64,000 nucleotides of DNA from Siderastrea radians. Taxonomy: Eukaryota; Cnidaria; Anthozoa; Scleractinia; Rhizangiidae. Shown in pieces: positions 32,076-44,181 of the stretch; position 1 is the first letter of the stretch, and each line of letters opens with the position of its first letter. The notes beneath the pieces were generated by a model. The model worked only from the letters and a program-made list of their open reading frames with translations. It ran no database searches and had not been told where the DNA came from. The position numbers and the translations under genes were made by a program. The stretch spans positions 16,670,475-16,734,474 of the forward strand of contig OZ024898.1 of the NCBI GenBank assembly GCA_964017195.1. The letters run 5' to 3'.

Positions 32076-34148
32076 ATGTCTTGTCATTTTCACACTGGGC
32101 ACACCACTTTTCAGCGTTTTCAGCAAAGTGCACGAATTTGTACGAAACAGACGTTTTCAGCCCGAGATCAGAACGTTTTGTCATTTTTGCACTGGGCGAA
32201 CCGCTTTTTAGCGATTTTCAGCGAAGTGCTCGAGTTTGTACAAAACCGTCTATTCATCATAGATCAGCACGTTTTGTCATTTTCGCACTGGGCGTACCCC
32301 TTTTTAGCACTTTTAGCGAAGTGCACGCGTTTTTACAAAACAGTCTTTTTAGTTCGAGATCAGCACCTTTGGTCATTTTCGCACCGGGCGCACCACTTTT
32401 TAGCGATTTTCAGCGAAGTCCTCGAGTTTGTACAAAACAACGTTTTCAGAACGAGATCAGGATGTTTTGTCATTTTCGCACTGGGCGTACCACTTTTTAG
32501 CGACTTTCAACAAAGTGCACGAGTTTGTGCAAAACAGCGTTTTCAGCCCGAGATCAGCAAGTTTTGTAATTTTCGCACTGGGCGCACTACTTTTTAGCGA
32601 TTTTCAGCAAAGTGCACGAGTTTGTACAAAACAGCGTTTTCAGAAAGAGATCACCACGTTTTGTCATTTCTCCCTGGGTACACCACTTTTTTACGCTTTT
32701 CAGCGAAGTGCAGGAGTTTGTCCAAAACAGCAAAGCAGCGGTTTCATCCCAAGAGCAGCACGTTTTTGTCATTTTCTCACTGTGCGCAGCACTTATTAGC
32801 GATTTTCAACAAAGCGCAGGAGTTTGTACAAAACAGCATTTTCAGCCCGAGGTCAGAACGTTTGGTCATTTTCGCACTGGGCACACCACTTTTTAGCGTT
32901 TACAGCAAAGTGCACGAGTTTGTACAAATCAGCGTTTTCAGAACGAGATCAGCATATTTTGTCATTTTCGCACTGGGCGGACCACTTTTTGCAATTTTCT
33001 CCAAAGTGCACGAGTTTGTGCAAAACAGCGTCTTCAGCCCGAGTTGACCACTTTTTTTTATTTTCGCACTGGGCGCAACACTTTTTAGCGATTTTCAACA
33101 AAACCCTCAGTTTGTCCAAAACAGCGTTTTCAGCCCGAGATCAGCACGTACTGTCATTTTTGCGCTGGTTGCACCACTTTTTAACTCTTTTCAGCAAAGT
33201 GCACGAGTTTGTCCAAAGACCAAAACAGCGTTATTAGCCGGAGATCAGCACGTTTTATGATTTTCGCACTGTGCACACCACTTATTAGCGATTTTCAGCA
33301 AAGTGCACAAGTTTGTACAAAACAGCGTTTTTAGCCGTAGATCACCATGTTTTGTCATTTTCGCTTTTTTCAACACCACTTCTTAGCGTTATCAGCAAAG
33401 TGCATCAGTTTGTACAAAACAGCGTTTTCAGCCGGAGATGAGCAAGTTTTAACATTTTCACACTGGCCGCACCACTTTTTAGCGATTTTCAGAAAAGGGC
33501 ATCAGTTTGTCCAAAACAGCGTTTTCTGCCCGAGATCTGAACGTACTGTCATTTTTGCACTGGGTGCACCACTTTTTAACTCTTTTCAGCAAAGTACATT
33601 ATTAGCCCGAGATCAGCACGTTTTATCATTTTCGCACTGGGTGCAACACGTTTTAGCTTTTTTCAGTAAAGTGCACGAGATTGTCCAAGACAGCGTTATT
33701 AGCCAGAGATCATCACGTTTTACCATTTTCGCACTGTGCACACCACTTATTAGCGATTTTCAGCAAGGGCACGAGTTTGTACAAAACAGCGTTTCCAGCC
33801 CGAGATCTGCACGTACTGTCATTTTTGCACTGGGTGCACCACTTTTTAACTCTTTTCAGCAAAGTGCACGAGTTTTTCCAAAGAGCAAAACAGCGTTATT
33901 AGTCCGAGATCAGCACCTTTTATCATTTTCGCACTGGGTGCAACACGTTTTAGCTTTTTTCAGTAAAGTGCACGAGATTGTACAAAACAGCGTTTTCAGC
34001 CCTAGATCAGCATGTTTTGTTATTTTCGCTCGGGGCACTCCACGTCTTAACTTTTTTAGCAAAGTGCACGAGATTGTACAAAACAGCGTTTTTACCCCAA
34101 GGTCAGCACGTTTTGTCATTTTCGCACTGGTTGCAACACGTTTTAGCT
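32076..34148. repeat. 97-bp satellite array, unit 2, left segment
   Basis: About 21 diverged monomers in the same orientation as in unit 1. No long near-identical higher-order block is visible, in contrast with 5803-9674. It ends in the 9-bp target duplication of the inserted TIR element (34140-34148). Confidence 0.95.
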
Positions 34149-35401
34149 TAGTCCAGTTCTGGCTCCTCTCTCTGTCACGCAACGCTCCGCTCTCGCAGAG
34201 AGAGGGTCCAGGGACAATTGTGTGCGCATGCTCGTAATTTTAGCTAGTTTCCTAGCTAATCGCTACTGCGCATGTACAACGAGATAAGACGAATAAGAAA
34301 ACAGAGAAGGGAAGGGAAGCGCTGGCGGACGATTTTTTGGTGCGGTCGGCAAAAAGAAAATAATATTTCCCGAATTCGATCGTGTTTGCTCCATGTTTGG
34401 TTAGTTGCACTGAGCGATTTCCTCTTGCAGTTCAGATTATTTTTTCAGAAGAAACAGTTGCCGCGAGCGTTACATGAATTCTTGAAGTACTGAGAAACAG
34501 AGGAGTTGTGGTCAATTCAAAAACACTGGATACGGGAGCCGAGAGAAGGCTAAAGCTTGAGTAATTACGAGGACTAACTGCCAATTTTGTGGTATTTGCT
34601 GTTGATCAAAACATTTTGCTCAACCTTTTTTGTAACGCTGTAACTAAGAACCTAAATGTTTTTGGAATTTTACCAACTGGCAGTCTTCCAACTGCTTCTT
34701 TATAGGTTAGTTAAAGTATGAAACTTTCAGAACGTTATACAGTTGTAATTGTTGTGCCTTTGCATCAGTAATGAAAAGCCTGGTTAAGGGCTATCGAACA
34801 CAGGCTTCAGACTGTTTTCCATTGGCGTTGGAGACGAACGCGCATATTTAATGAGCTCTCTATAGTTTATTCGCTCACCTCTCGAAACTCGCAAAATTCG
34901 CATCCATACTATGTTGTTTCCAGAACCAAAAGTAAGGCAAAGAAAATTTAAATGCGCCAAAATATTGTCGAAAACTTAAGGGGAAAACTGCTCCTTGAGC
35001 GAAGTGCCAGATGTTGTGCCCGGGTGTTGTGAAACAATCTCATTTGCATCGGGCATATTTAATGAGCTTTCTCGCCTTCTTCATTCTACACTCGAAACTT
35101 GCCTAAATTCGTTTCAAAACTCTATTCCTTTTCTCTCTCGAATAAATGAAACTAATGAAAGTGTAGACATGCCACAGACATTCCAATCCGCCAAGTTAAT
35201 CTTGAACTAAACTTGAAAAGTTTTCCGAGTGTTGCCAACCTCACTCGCCACAAATACATTTTCAGTCGGGTGAAATCAACATCCTGCGCTCTGATCCGCT
35301 CTGATTGGTTTAGCGGGAGCATGCGCAGACAATTGTCCCTGGACCCTCTCTCTGCGAGAGCGGAGCGTTGCGTGACAGAGAGAGGGGCCAGAACTGGACT
35401 A
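34149..35401. mobile_element. TIR transposon inserted in the satellite (MULE/MITE-like)
   Basis: 1,253 bp. Terminal inverted repeats of 85 bp (34149-34233 and 35317-35401) start TAGTCCAGTTCTGGC and differ at two positions. The element is flanked by perfect 9-bp direct repeats GTTTTAGCT (34140-34148 and 35402-35410), and removing it with one copy restores a normal monomer. Each TIR itself holds an inverted pair, CCTCTCTCTG and CAGAGAGAGG, about 21 bp apart. The interior has only short frames (73 and 71 codons) with no transposase features, so it is non-autonomous. A 9-bp duplication fits Mutator-like elements, but the superfamily is inference. Confidence 0.85.
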
Positions 35402-36255
35402 GTTTTAGCTTCTTTCAGCAAAGTGCACGACTTTGTACAAAAGAACGTTTCCAGCCCTAGATCAGCATGTTCTGTCATTTACACTCTGGGCACACAACTT
35501 CTTAGCGTTTTCAGGTAAGTGCATGAGTTTGTAAAAAACAGCTTTTTCAGCCGGAGATCAGCACGTTTTAACATTTCCGCACTGGGCACACCACTTTTTA
35601 GCGATTTTCAGCAAAGAACATCAGTTTTTCCAAAACAGCGTTTTCTGCCCGAGATCAGCACGTTTCGTCATTTTCGCACTGGGGGCACACTTTTTAACTC
35701 TTTTCAGCAAAGTGCACGAGTTTGTCCAAAGAGCAAAACAGCGTTATTAGCCCGAGATCAGCACGTTTTAACATTTTCGCACTGGGCGGACCACTTTTTA
35801 GCGATTTTCAGCGAAGGGCATCAGTTTGTCCAAAACAGCGTTTTCAAGACTGAGATCAGCACGTTTCCTCATTTTCGCACTGGGTGCAACACTTTTAAGC
35901 GATTTCTAGTACACGAGTACACGAGTACACGAGTTTTGTACACGAGTTTGTACAAAACAGCGTTTTCAGCCCAAGATCAGCACGTTTTGTCATTTTCGCA
36001 CTTTGTGCAACACTTTTTAGCTTTTTTCAGCAAAGTGCACGAGTTTGTACAAAACAGCGCTTTAATAACGAGATCAGCATGTTTTGTCATTTTCGCACTG
36101 CGCCCACCACTTTTTAGCGACTTTCAGCAAAGTGCACGAGGTTGTACAAAACAGCGTTTTCAGCCTAAAATCAGTACGTTTTGTCATTTTCGCACTGCGC
36201 GCACCACTTTTTAGCTATTTTCAGCAAAGTGCGCGAGTTTGTACAAAACAAAGTT
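35402..36255. repeat. 97-bp satellite array, unit 2, right segment
   Basis: About nine monomers after the transposon. At 35910-35933 the 8-mer TACACGAG occurs three times in a row, a recent slippage event. The array ends abruptly at TTTGTACAAAACAAAGTTTTC, joined to GTGCAGGTCGACTTCC of module B. Confidence 0.95.
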
Positions 36256-36274
36256 TTCGTGCAGGTCGACTTCC

Positions 36275-36430
36275 ATGGAGAACTTTGAAGCACTCGACTA
36301 TTACCTGCAAATCAAGATTGCCAAGTTTCATGGCAGTTGGCGTTTCCAGGCGATGGTCGAGTGTTACCAGAACATCAAGGAGGACCGAGAAGATAAGAAT
36401 CGTTTGAATGAACATTTGACTTTTTATTGA
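36275..36430 (+). pseudogene. 3' part of the module B hypothetical gene, copy 2
   Basis: Reads MENFEALDYYLQIKIAKFHG and on to NRLNEHLTFY and a stop. It is the 3' half of the frame at 61776-62090. The 5' half was lost in the junction with the satellite. Family unknown. Confidence 0.3.
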
Positions 36431-37199
36431 TTGGGTTTGTTAGACAAGACCTGGGAGTCAAGAAAGAAACAGACATCCTGTCCGTGTCTTGCCACGCAGC
36501 CTTAGCGGGTCCTAAGCGTTCCTCTTTTTTGTCTTTTTACACTATAAACGGCTTTTTTAAAAGGATGACTCAAACGTAACGCTCATGGGAACCACATCTT
36601 CTTCCGCACAAAGTGGTTCCTATTTGAATTAAGTACCTATGTCTTCACAAGAGCTGACCCGTTTAATGTTTTTCACAATTGCATTTATTCCAACATGACT
36701 CGCGTGTCTTCTTTATCGTCAGGCAAGCGAAAAGTGCGCTTGGATAGGGCTTTGATTTCTTGTTGGTGTCCGCGTCAATGTGCCGGGAACCAATCGAGCA
36801 CTGCTTTGGTGGAGAGTGGGTAATGAGACGGACGGTAATAGATTTGAGTGGGAATGTAGAACACAATTACATCTGAACTTTTGTCCAGGGTCCTTTCGAC
36901 TGTCTATCGAGAGCCCGTTTTAAGACGTTTGGCGTCGTTTCTCAAAGGACTCGAGCATTTTCTATAACCCAGTAATTGCTCTGCAATAATTGACGCACGT
37001 TATTAATTCCAGTTATGATTTGCACTTGAATACCAAAACACTTACCCATTTCTTCGTATACTTCATCCGTTTGGTTAGCACTTCCCGTGCATCCGTGCTT
37101 AAGGCTCTTAGCCCACCTGGAAGAAGAAGGAAAAGGAGGAAAACTAAACCCCCGTGATTCAACAAATTATACTGGTGGGCTAAGATCAATCCAAGAAGG

Positions 37200-38010
37200 A
37201 CGAGGTGGTGTATTTGGGACGATCCGCTGAAGACGGTCCAGCTTTCGTGGCGGACCTAATGAAAAAGGTCCCCGATTACCTTTCCAATTCTAACAACCCT
37301 CTCTGCCATGAATTCCTTTCTGAATTACAACCAAGAAGGTGAGAACCCAAGACTGGTACAACTACCTTAAGAGGCCTCCAACATAGAAACCAATGATTAC
37401 TTGTGTGGGAAAAGACACATGTTGGTGATTCAACCTCACACAGACGTTTTTCACACGGGAAAAGTACTGGTACCTGACGTGCGAATCAAAATGCGCTTGT
37501 ACTTTAACAGCCCTGTGCTCCTTCTAAATGAAGTGGGACTCGCAGGCCGTTTTCAACCGGAAGACATCCAGATGCGCTTTCATCTTTGCCAACTGAGACT
37601 CTATGAAGCAGTGTACAAGATCGTATTTGCTAAGAGACACAATGAAAGAGAACTGGAATCCTACCTCTACGTAAAGTGAAAGCCGGACCTTTAACATGCA
37701 AGGCAATCAAGCGAGCGTTCAATGGAGATGTAAACCAAATCCCTCCTGCTTTCGTAAATTCAAGTTAACTTTCATTCGCCAAATGAAATACCCCTATTAA
37801 ATCCTGGAACTGTCACAGACCAATGATGCCCGAAATGTATTGGGTTACTTGCGTTTTGTCCAAGCTCTGGTATAAACAACAAGGCAACATGCTCCACCGA
37901 AATCAATTGGGGCATTAAAAACACTGCTCTCTGTTATGTTAGACCATGTAGCCAAAGGATGTGCTGACAGCAACATTTTTAGACCCAGACAAACGGGAGC
38001 AATGTGCAGT
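37200..38010 (+). pseudogene. Capsid-like (F54H12.2-like) gene remnant, copy 2
   Basis: Parts in several frames: GRSAEDGPAFVADL (about 37213-37255), the main part at 37401-37679 (IQPHTDVFHTGKVLVPDVRI and MRFHLCQLRLYEAVYK), RTFNMQGNQ after a frameshift at about 37670, FRKFKLTFIRQ (about 37755) and VAKGCADSNIF (about 37950). The order and spacing resemble the uncharacterised F54H12.2-like proteins abundant in cnidarian genomes, which I believe are linked to virus-like (Polinton/adintovirus-type) elements; that link is from memory. Stops and shifts between parts make it a relic. Confidence 0.45.
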
Positions 38011-38623
38011 TGGATTATTTAGCTCGAGAGGACCTTCAATGGAGAAAGCGTTTTGTTAGCGGACCGTGGCTTCTGACCGTTTATCCTCAAAACCTGACAA
38101 AAAACAACCCTGCACTTACATTGTAAACACAACTGGGTGAGCACTGGTTGACTCTATGGACGTACCACCAAATCTGTGAAGTCATAGATAGTTACGTTAA
38201 CCTTGGAAACGTAAGAACAAGCAACTCCCTTAAGAGCCTGGAAGTATGTGGTGACCAATGCAAAGTCCCTGCAAGCCATCATCAGTAAGAGTTGTGGCAA
38301 TTACACCTTGCTCTATTTGAAACACAATGTCCGTGCAACGGTAGAAGAATTTTTGACCTATTTTCAGCGCACCGTCCTATGACAGTGATGACCAAGCCGT
38401 CGTCATCAAAGAATTGATTTGTAATGAGTCATTACTCTTAACATTGTCGTAAATAAAAATAAAAGAAAACAGTCCGTGGTCTCCTTTTTGTGTAGGTATA
38501 GAGAGTCTTAGCAAGAGCCTTTCGCTTTCACACCCTATGCAGAATTCTATTGGTGGGTGCTTCCGCCTGTGTTTAGATTTGCTTTGAAAAGATCGTGGAA
38601 TACTACTACCATTCCATGCAACT

Positions 38624-38646
38624 AGAGAGAGAGAGAGAGAGAGAGA
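38624..38646. repeat. (GA)n tract between B and C, unit 2
   Basis: A short AG run that joins module B (CCATTCCATGCAACT) directly to module C (ATTTGGTTCAACATC). It represents the state without the 8.5 kb present in unit 1. Confidence 0.95.
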
Positions 38647-38879
38647 ATTTGGTTCAACATCGCCGAGGAAAAACCACTCAACAGGCCATTCGAAAGTACA
38701 ATGAACCCTATTTTCGTGAACTGATTTGGACCCTGGAGGATCGATTACGGCAGATGATGATGGCACTTGAAAACGTCTCATCGTTTCACCTGCACGGGTA
38801 GGCCCCATGTCCAATCGTGTCTCCCCCGCCACCATTCAAGAGAACCTGGGAAACTCAGCTCCGTGGACGAAGCCTGGGA

Positions 38880-39789
38880 TTAACTGGAAGTGGGATACAT
38901 GACAAGATATTTGGCATCCCTCCTCACAGCACCCACTGGCATAGGAGCGGTTTCCCTTGCTGAGGTTGGCACCCCTTCCAGTGGGTTTTTGAACCCCTTC
39001 CACGGGATCAAGCATCCCCTCCTCAGGTACCTGGATCTCATCAGAAAGCTGACACAGGGGGAGTCCTTGACTTTCTTCAGGAGCCTGAATCCCACGAACC
39101 CATATTTGGGGAGTCCATTCCTTTCACCAAGAGGAAAAAGGAGCTAGTACACTACGTTCAAAAAAGGTGTGTATCCAGATGTTTCGTTAACCATTGACAA
39201 AATAGATAGCATTCCACCAGAGAACAGTGGGTATGTGCGTGCAGATGGTGACCATAAACGAATCCTACGTTTCCACCAATCAGCAACAGCTCATTGGCTT
39301 TGGGACAACCAAACTCTTTCAAATCCACACACGGAATGTTCAGTTTGTTCAACAGATCCTTTTCAATGTGACCTCCTTTGTAGACCACGATATACTGTTG
39401 TCTCCTACGCCTCTGCTCATACAACGTGCTCACAAACATTTGCAAGTAAATGGGAGGGTCTGCCATTTTCCAGGAGCGAGCATGAAAGGGGAGAGCATGG
39501 ACTCCAGCGTGGCATAGCTCACGATTCTCTCGTCTTTATCAGACAAACTCTCATAAATTCAAACTGTAAACTGGATCGTCCACCCTGCAGGTCTCACTGT
39601 CCAACTTCACGGGCCGAAACTTGTGTCCACAGAAAACCCATCCATTTCTAAAATCAAACAAATAGGTCGCTGGGTCGCAAGTGGGGCTACACATGACAGG
39701 GAATCGGTAAACATGTGGCGTAAGCTCGCAAGAGAGAGAAGGGAGTCAACTGTAATCCCCACTTTTCTTGACCACACAAATGACAGCAT
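38880..39789 (-). pseudogene. YKGG...FGCPK gene remnant, copy 2
   Basis: The best part is 39466-39158 on the minus strand (102 codons), longer than in unit 1 because ECYLFCQWLTKHLDTHLF is open here where unit 1 has a stop. The other parts are in shifted frames (39789-39607 and 39095-38880). Function unknown; see the copy in unit 1. Confidence 0.4.
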
Positions 39790-40043
39790 TGATCTTGCCT
39801 TGAAACAATAGCCATTCTTTCCTTTCCTGGTTGGTCACCACTCGCTCCATTTTATTCGCATCCAAATAACATGGCCTGCAACGAGTGCTGGAAAAATAAG
39901 GAGGGAGAGGGTTACCCTTGTATTTTTTCAAAACAAAAACAAGAGACGCCGAACCTTTAGAAAAAAAGAGCGACTCGGTGGCATCCTTTCACTCTTACTG
40001 GTAACCATCGCCGAAAGATGACAAAGTCGACGTTTGCAAGGGC

Positions 40044-40295
40044 TTGTTCCTAAGATCCCTCAATCCCAGTTTCGCTGCGCTTGTTTTACCGACGATGGTG
40101 TCAAAGAGATATCATACCTCGTGTCCCATGTCCCTCGATGAACAACAACAGCCCCCTCCCCCCGTTGCTGTGGTCTCTCCTGCTCAGCCACGCCTCAACT
40201 GTGGAGTAGTGATTGAACGGCTGAGGCAACTACTCAATTCCCCTGACTTGGGACGACAACTTGGTCAAGTAAGAGCCATTATTCTTACTGTCTAA
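40044..40295 (+). pseudogene. Short frame in module C, copy 2
   Basis: Same 83-codon frame as 21860-22111 with about ten amino-acid differences. Not recognised. Confidence 0.2.
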
Positions 40296-40859
40296 GCACG
40301 TAGGAGTAAGAAAAAACAATTTTTATTTTTTGTTGTCGTCTGTCGTCGTGTCTCGTCGCCACCACCGTCATTTAATGATTCACCTTATGACTTTGTTCGT
40401 AGATGCATGGGTCATTCCTACTTTTCGAGTCGACGTTGTTCACACAGAACTCCACCCTGACTAAATGCAATCCATAGAATTGTCAACCTCCTGCAACCTT
40501 GGAACCGTTCTTTTTTGCAACGAGCACTGGAAACGATCGGGGCCCTTCCTACGATTGGTTTGTTTTCTAGCCATAACACAAAAACAGAACTCTGAGGATC
40601 CATTCACGGCCCTCTTCTTTCGGCTCACTCTTGACTCTTAGACTGATTACAAGGCGAAAGAATGAGATTTGAAATTTCAGTTTCAAAGTATTTTTTTCCA
40701 CACACTTTTTTTAAGCTACGTTTTCAGATGTCCTATAATGAACTTCTTTTTCGTTCGTCAACGCATCAAATCGGTTTAACAGAATGTTTTGACTGTTAAC
40801 AAATCCATCTTTTGTTTGGTTGAGCTGTGCAATCACGGGTGATTTTTTCTTTTATCAAA

Positions 40860-41403
40860 GTACCCTTTCATCCACCACCCCTTCTACAAGACTCGTTGTT
40901 ACTCTCCCTGAAAACCGGAGCTAACTGAACAAGAACGATGTCTTCTTAGCAAGGATCTTTCGTGTATCCCAACTAGAGCCCACAATGACGAATACACAGC
41001 AAAAGCAGACTGCGAAAAGTTTTTCTGCTGTCTCCGTATGAGGGCGTATTTTGGTTCGGACCCATCAAACGCCACAGCGTAAAATCAAATCAGTGTGAGG
41101 ACCCTTTCAAGACCGTAAAACATTCACCTTCCAACTGGACACCACCTCCTGGAAAATTTGCAGCATTTGACTATTACATTTGCATATGCCGCTGCGAAAT
41201 CAAAATGCTCGACTTCAAACAGTGGGTCTCTAAAACAAACCTATCCCACTACAAAAAGAAACCCTTTTCTCTCTACGACACCGCAAAGACGTTGTAGTCA
41301 AACCGGCCGACAAAGGCGATGCTGCTGTACGGGCACGTGTCTTTTGCATCCAGGAAGATGAAAGACAATTGTCAGACTCACCCTATTATCAAAAGCTAGA
41401 TTG
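40860..41403 (+). pseudogene. PLE-B N-terminal part, copy 2
   Basis: Equivalent to 22680-23230, with extra lesions: a lost base in the CCCTTTTC run (about 40864), a lost base at AAAACCGGAG (about 40916) and a short deletion near 41082. The KPADKGD variant of the PLE motif lies near 41305. Confidence 0.65.
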
Positions 41404-43402
41404 TAGTGGGGCGGTATGTGCAGATTTTGCCCTGAATTGTTCATTTTGCGTTCAAAGCACAAAATTCTCAGAAATGATAGAATTTTTTATAGTTATAAAT
41501 ACGTGATATACTGCCATCGCAAAATTTTCTACATAAGTGAGTTTTTGGCTGACAAAGGAAGTACATCTGTAGTTCTAAACATTGAGGACAAAATTAAAGA
41601 AGGTCAAACCCAGCTAGATAACAGGGAACACTACAGACCTCTTGTGAATCCTTTGGTTTTCAACAGCTTATTAGCGGACTCTATCTTGGAAACCACAGAG
41701 ATGAAATGATCAAATATGGCTTTGTCAAACACCGCAACCGCCTCATATTCCAATATTCTACACCCTAACAAAGACACACAAACCGACCCCAGTCGGGAGA
41801 CCTATTATTCATTCGTCGATAAACTCCTTCAGCCTATGGCACAACAACAAAAGTCATATCTAAAAGATACACCTCACTTCATCAATTTCTAAGAGAGAAC
41901 GAAGGTACCAGAAAACACAATCCTTGTTTCAATGGACGTTATGAGCTTATGTACAAATATATCACTAGACGAACTTAGAATAAACATAAAAAAACGAACC
42001 TCCTATCCCTACACGACTACTGCAAAGAGCGCTCAAACTTATCCTAGCGGAGAACTCCTTCCAGTTTACTAGAAAAACTACGTACAAATATATGGGACTG
42101 CCACGGGCACCAAAATGGCAGTTGCCTTCGCCAATATTTTCATGGCTAAGGTAACCAGAGAAGACATCACACAGTTCATTGAACAAGCTAACAAACAACA
42201 TCAAACTATCAAGTCTACAGCTGAAGTATTCAAAACAGAAACAAACTTTTTGGACACTACTGTTTACAAAGGTGAAGGATTTAGAAATGAGTCGGTGCTA
42301 GATGTACGCACCCATTTTAAGCCCACTGAGACATTTCAGTGCACCCATTTTTCAACCTGCTATCCACCAGGAGTGAAAAGAGTCTTCATCAAAGGAGAGG
42401 CTCTAAGACTACTCAGAACTAACTCTTCTAAAACATTCTTTGAAGAGAGCGTCACAAACTTCAAAACACATCTTCTTGAGACTGAGAGGATGCCCAGAAA
42501 ACTTTATTCAAACAACCCTCTCAGAAGATACTTTTGAAGACAGGAATCAAGCCCTCCAACAAAAACAAAAACAACAAAAGAAAATCTTGCCCTTTGTAAC
42601 GCAATAACACCCAGCAGTGCCTAACTTAAAACCAATACTCATGAACAGCTGGCATTTCATAACACAGCAACCGTTGCTAAACGACATTTTCAAGGAACCT
42701 CCCCTCAAAGATATACTCGTGAGAGCAAAACTCTAGAAAGGCTAAAACACGCGCGCAAGAGGCGCGCAGGCCTGTTACTCTTTTAGACACTAAAAAGAGA
42801 ATCACAAATCAAAACTGCAGTTACAACGTCTGGCTTAAATTTTTAACCCATTTTAAAAGGCTAAGACACGCGCGTGGGAGCCCCGCAGGCCCGTCACCCT
42901 TTTTAACTTTGCTAAAAAAACCTTGACCTGTTGAAAAATTTTGGTTCAGACTTAACCAGCAGTCAATTGCACTTGAATGTATAAGATGTATCTGTAACTG
43001 AAACATATTATAAAGGTCGTTTTTAAGAGCAGGATAGCCAAACAGGATGTAATTATGATGAAAGAGGCAATATAATTATTATAAAATGGAAAATAAAGAG
43101 GTTTTCTAGACAGATAAAGGTTATTTTACGATTTATACACCACTTCCGGTTTAAAGTAACGGCCATTTTGAATATAGTATGTATTTGTATCAGCAAAATT
43201 GTTTATATACTAAAACTAGATTCCTCTGCCTGCTTCAGGACCGTTTTCAAGGCAAACAACTAACTATTAGGGCTTTTCTATTAAGTTACAATTCCACTTC
43301 CGGTTCAAGATGGCGGCCATTTTGAAACACCCTCTTAACTCAGCTCACGTCAAATTTTCGCAGTGGCACTATATCAGATATCCATCAACACGTTAAAAAC
43401 TA
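41404..43402 (+). mobile_element. TIR-PLE composite element, copy 2 (internally and terminally deleted)
   Basis: Starts TAGTGGGGCGGTATGTGC. At about 41547 it jumps from the left terminus (GTGAGTTTTT) to the middle of the PLE-A gene (GGCTGACAAAGGAAG), a loss of about 1.6 kb. The right end lacks its last 100 bp or so: at 43402 sequence ending AAAAACTAT is joined to CGTAATAAGAAAG of PLE-B, removing the terminal inverted repeat. Confidence 0.7.
41548..42537 (+). pseudogene. PLE-A RT pseudogene, copy 2 (5' deleted)
   Basis: Retains the region after ADKG and the C-terminal half. The frame at 42115-42537 starts at MAVAFANIF and shows the same absence of the YIDD-bearing segment (MAKVTREDI then TQFIEQANK). 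A TAG at 42069-42071 (TACTAGAAA) replaces the TGG found in the other copies. At the end reading continues LYSNNPLRRYF, slightly further than in copies 1 and 3. Confidence 0.7.
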
Positions 43403-44181
43403 TCGTAATAAGAAAGTTGCTGAGGTCGTCCATGACGCCATTTCTAAAATGGAACTTCCACCATCAACCACCAATTTAATTGTTGACCACCTCAGTGCTT
43501 CAAAATTCAGCTTCTAACTTTGCTACTGAACTCCTAGCCACTTTCGCGATATGATCACCAAGCCTCTTGTAGAAAACCTACCGAGCTACGTCAACAACAC
43601 TAATCACATGCTTGACATTGTCGAATCTTTTCGTTTCTCCGGCACCCACAATTATATGTTCAACATGGACATCAAGTCATGTTTCGACGCAGCATGGAAG
43701 CAAGATTAATCTTCCGTCACAAGACTTTATAACCAAGTGAAATGAACACTGACTTTGCATTCCTCTGATAGTTACTTTTTAGCGCGCTTGCGTGTCGTAG
43801 ATTCATTTTTGACTTTCAAAATTAACCGACGCGCGTTATTGCTTAACGCCATTATTTCTCACTGAAGAAGGGATTTTTCCCATTTTCTACTTCAAGCGCA
43901 GAGACACATTTAAAGTTACATCAAGAATATCTCGATTTACATGCGCTACACAGTTTTTATTCAATTTTCCGTTTAAAGTACTTTCCTACTGTGACAGCAA
44001 GAATGCCACATCCAAGTAACTTCCTGAGAAATTTAAAGAGAGAACTCAACAGCAAAGTCAGCCACTACCATGAGATATCTAAAAAGGGGGCGCCTTCACC
44101 TGGCAGACAAAATATTTGACAAAACACGGTTTTCCAGTCACATTGGTTTTCTTAGCAAATGCCTACGCCACGGGCTAATAC
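43403..44181 (+). pseudogene. PLE-B RT palm fragment, copy 2
   Basis: KKVAEVVHDAISKMELPP then TKPLVENLPSYVNNTNHML and MDIKSCFDAAWKQD in shifting frames, as at 26930-27229. The stretch 43708-44181 is a degraded tail with no clear domain. It ends at a junction (GGCTAATAC to GGACAACC) where a second, 5'-truncated module C starts. Confidence 0.6.

Larger units (their letters stand above)
36256..38623. repeat. Module B, copy 2 (5' deleted)
   Basis: Begins at the equivalent of 61919 in unit 3, so the first 0.9 kb of B, with the basic minus-strand gene, is missing. The rest follows unit 3 closely and contains the capsid-like remnant. Gene-poor parts (36431-36660, 38300-38600) hold nothing recognisable. 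Confidence 0.8.
38647..40859. repeat. Module C, copy 2
   Basis: Full-length copy of 20445-22641 with scattered substitutions, including a stop-making change at the equivalent of 21629. Confidence 0.8.
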
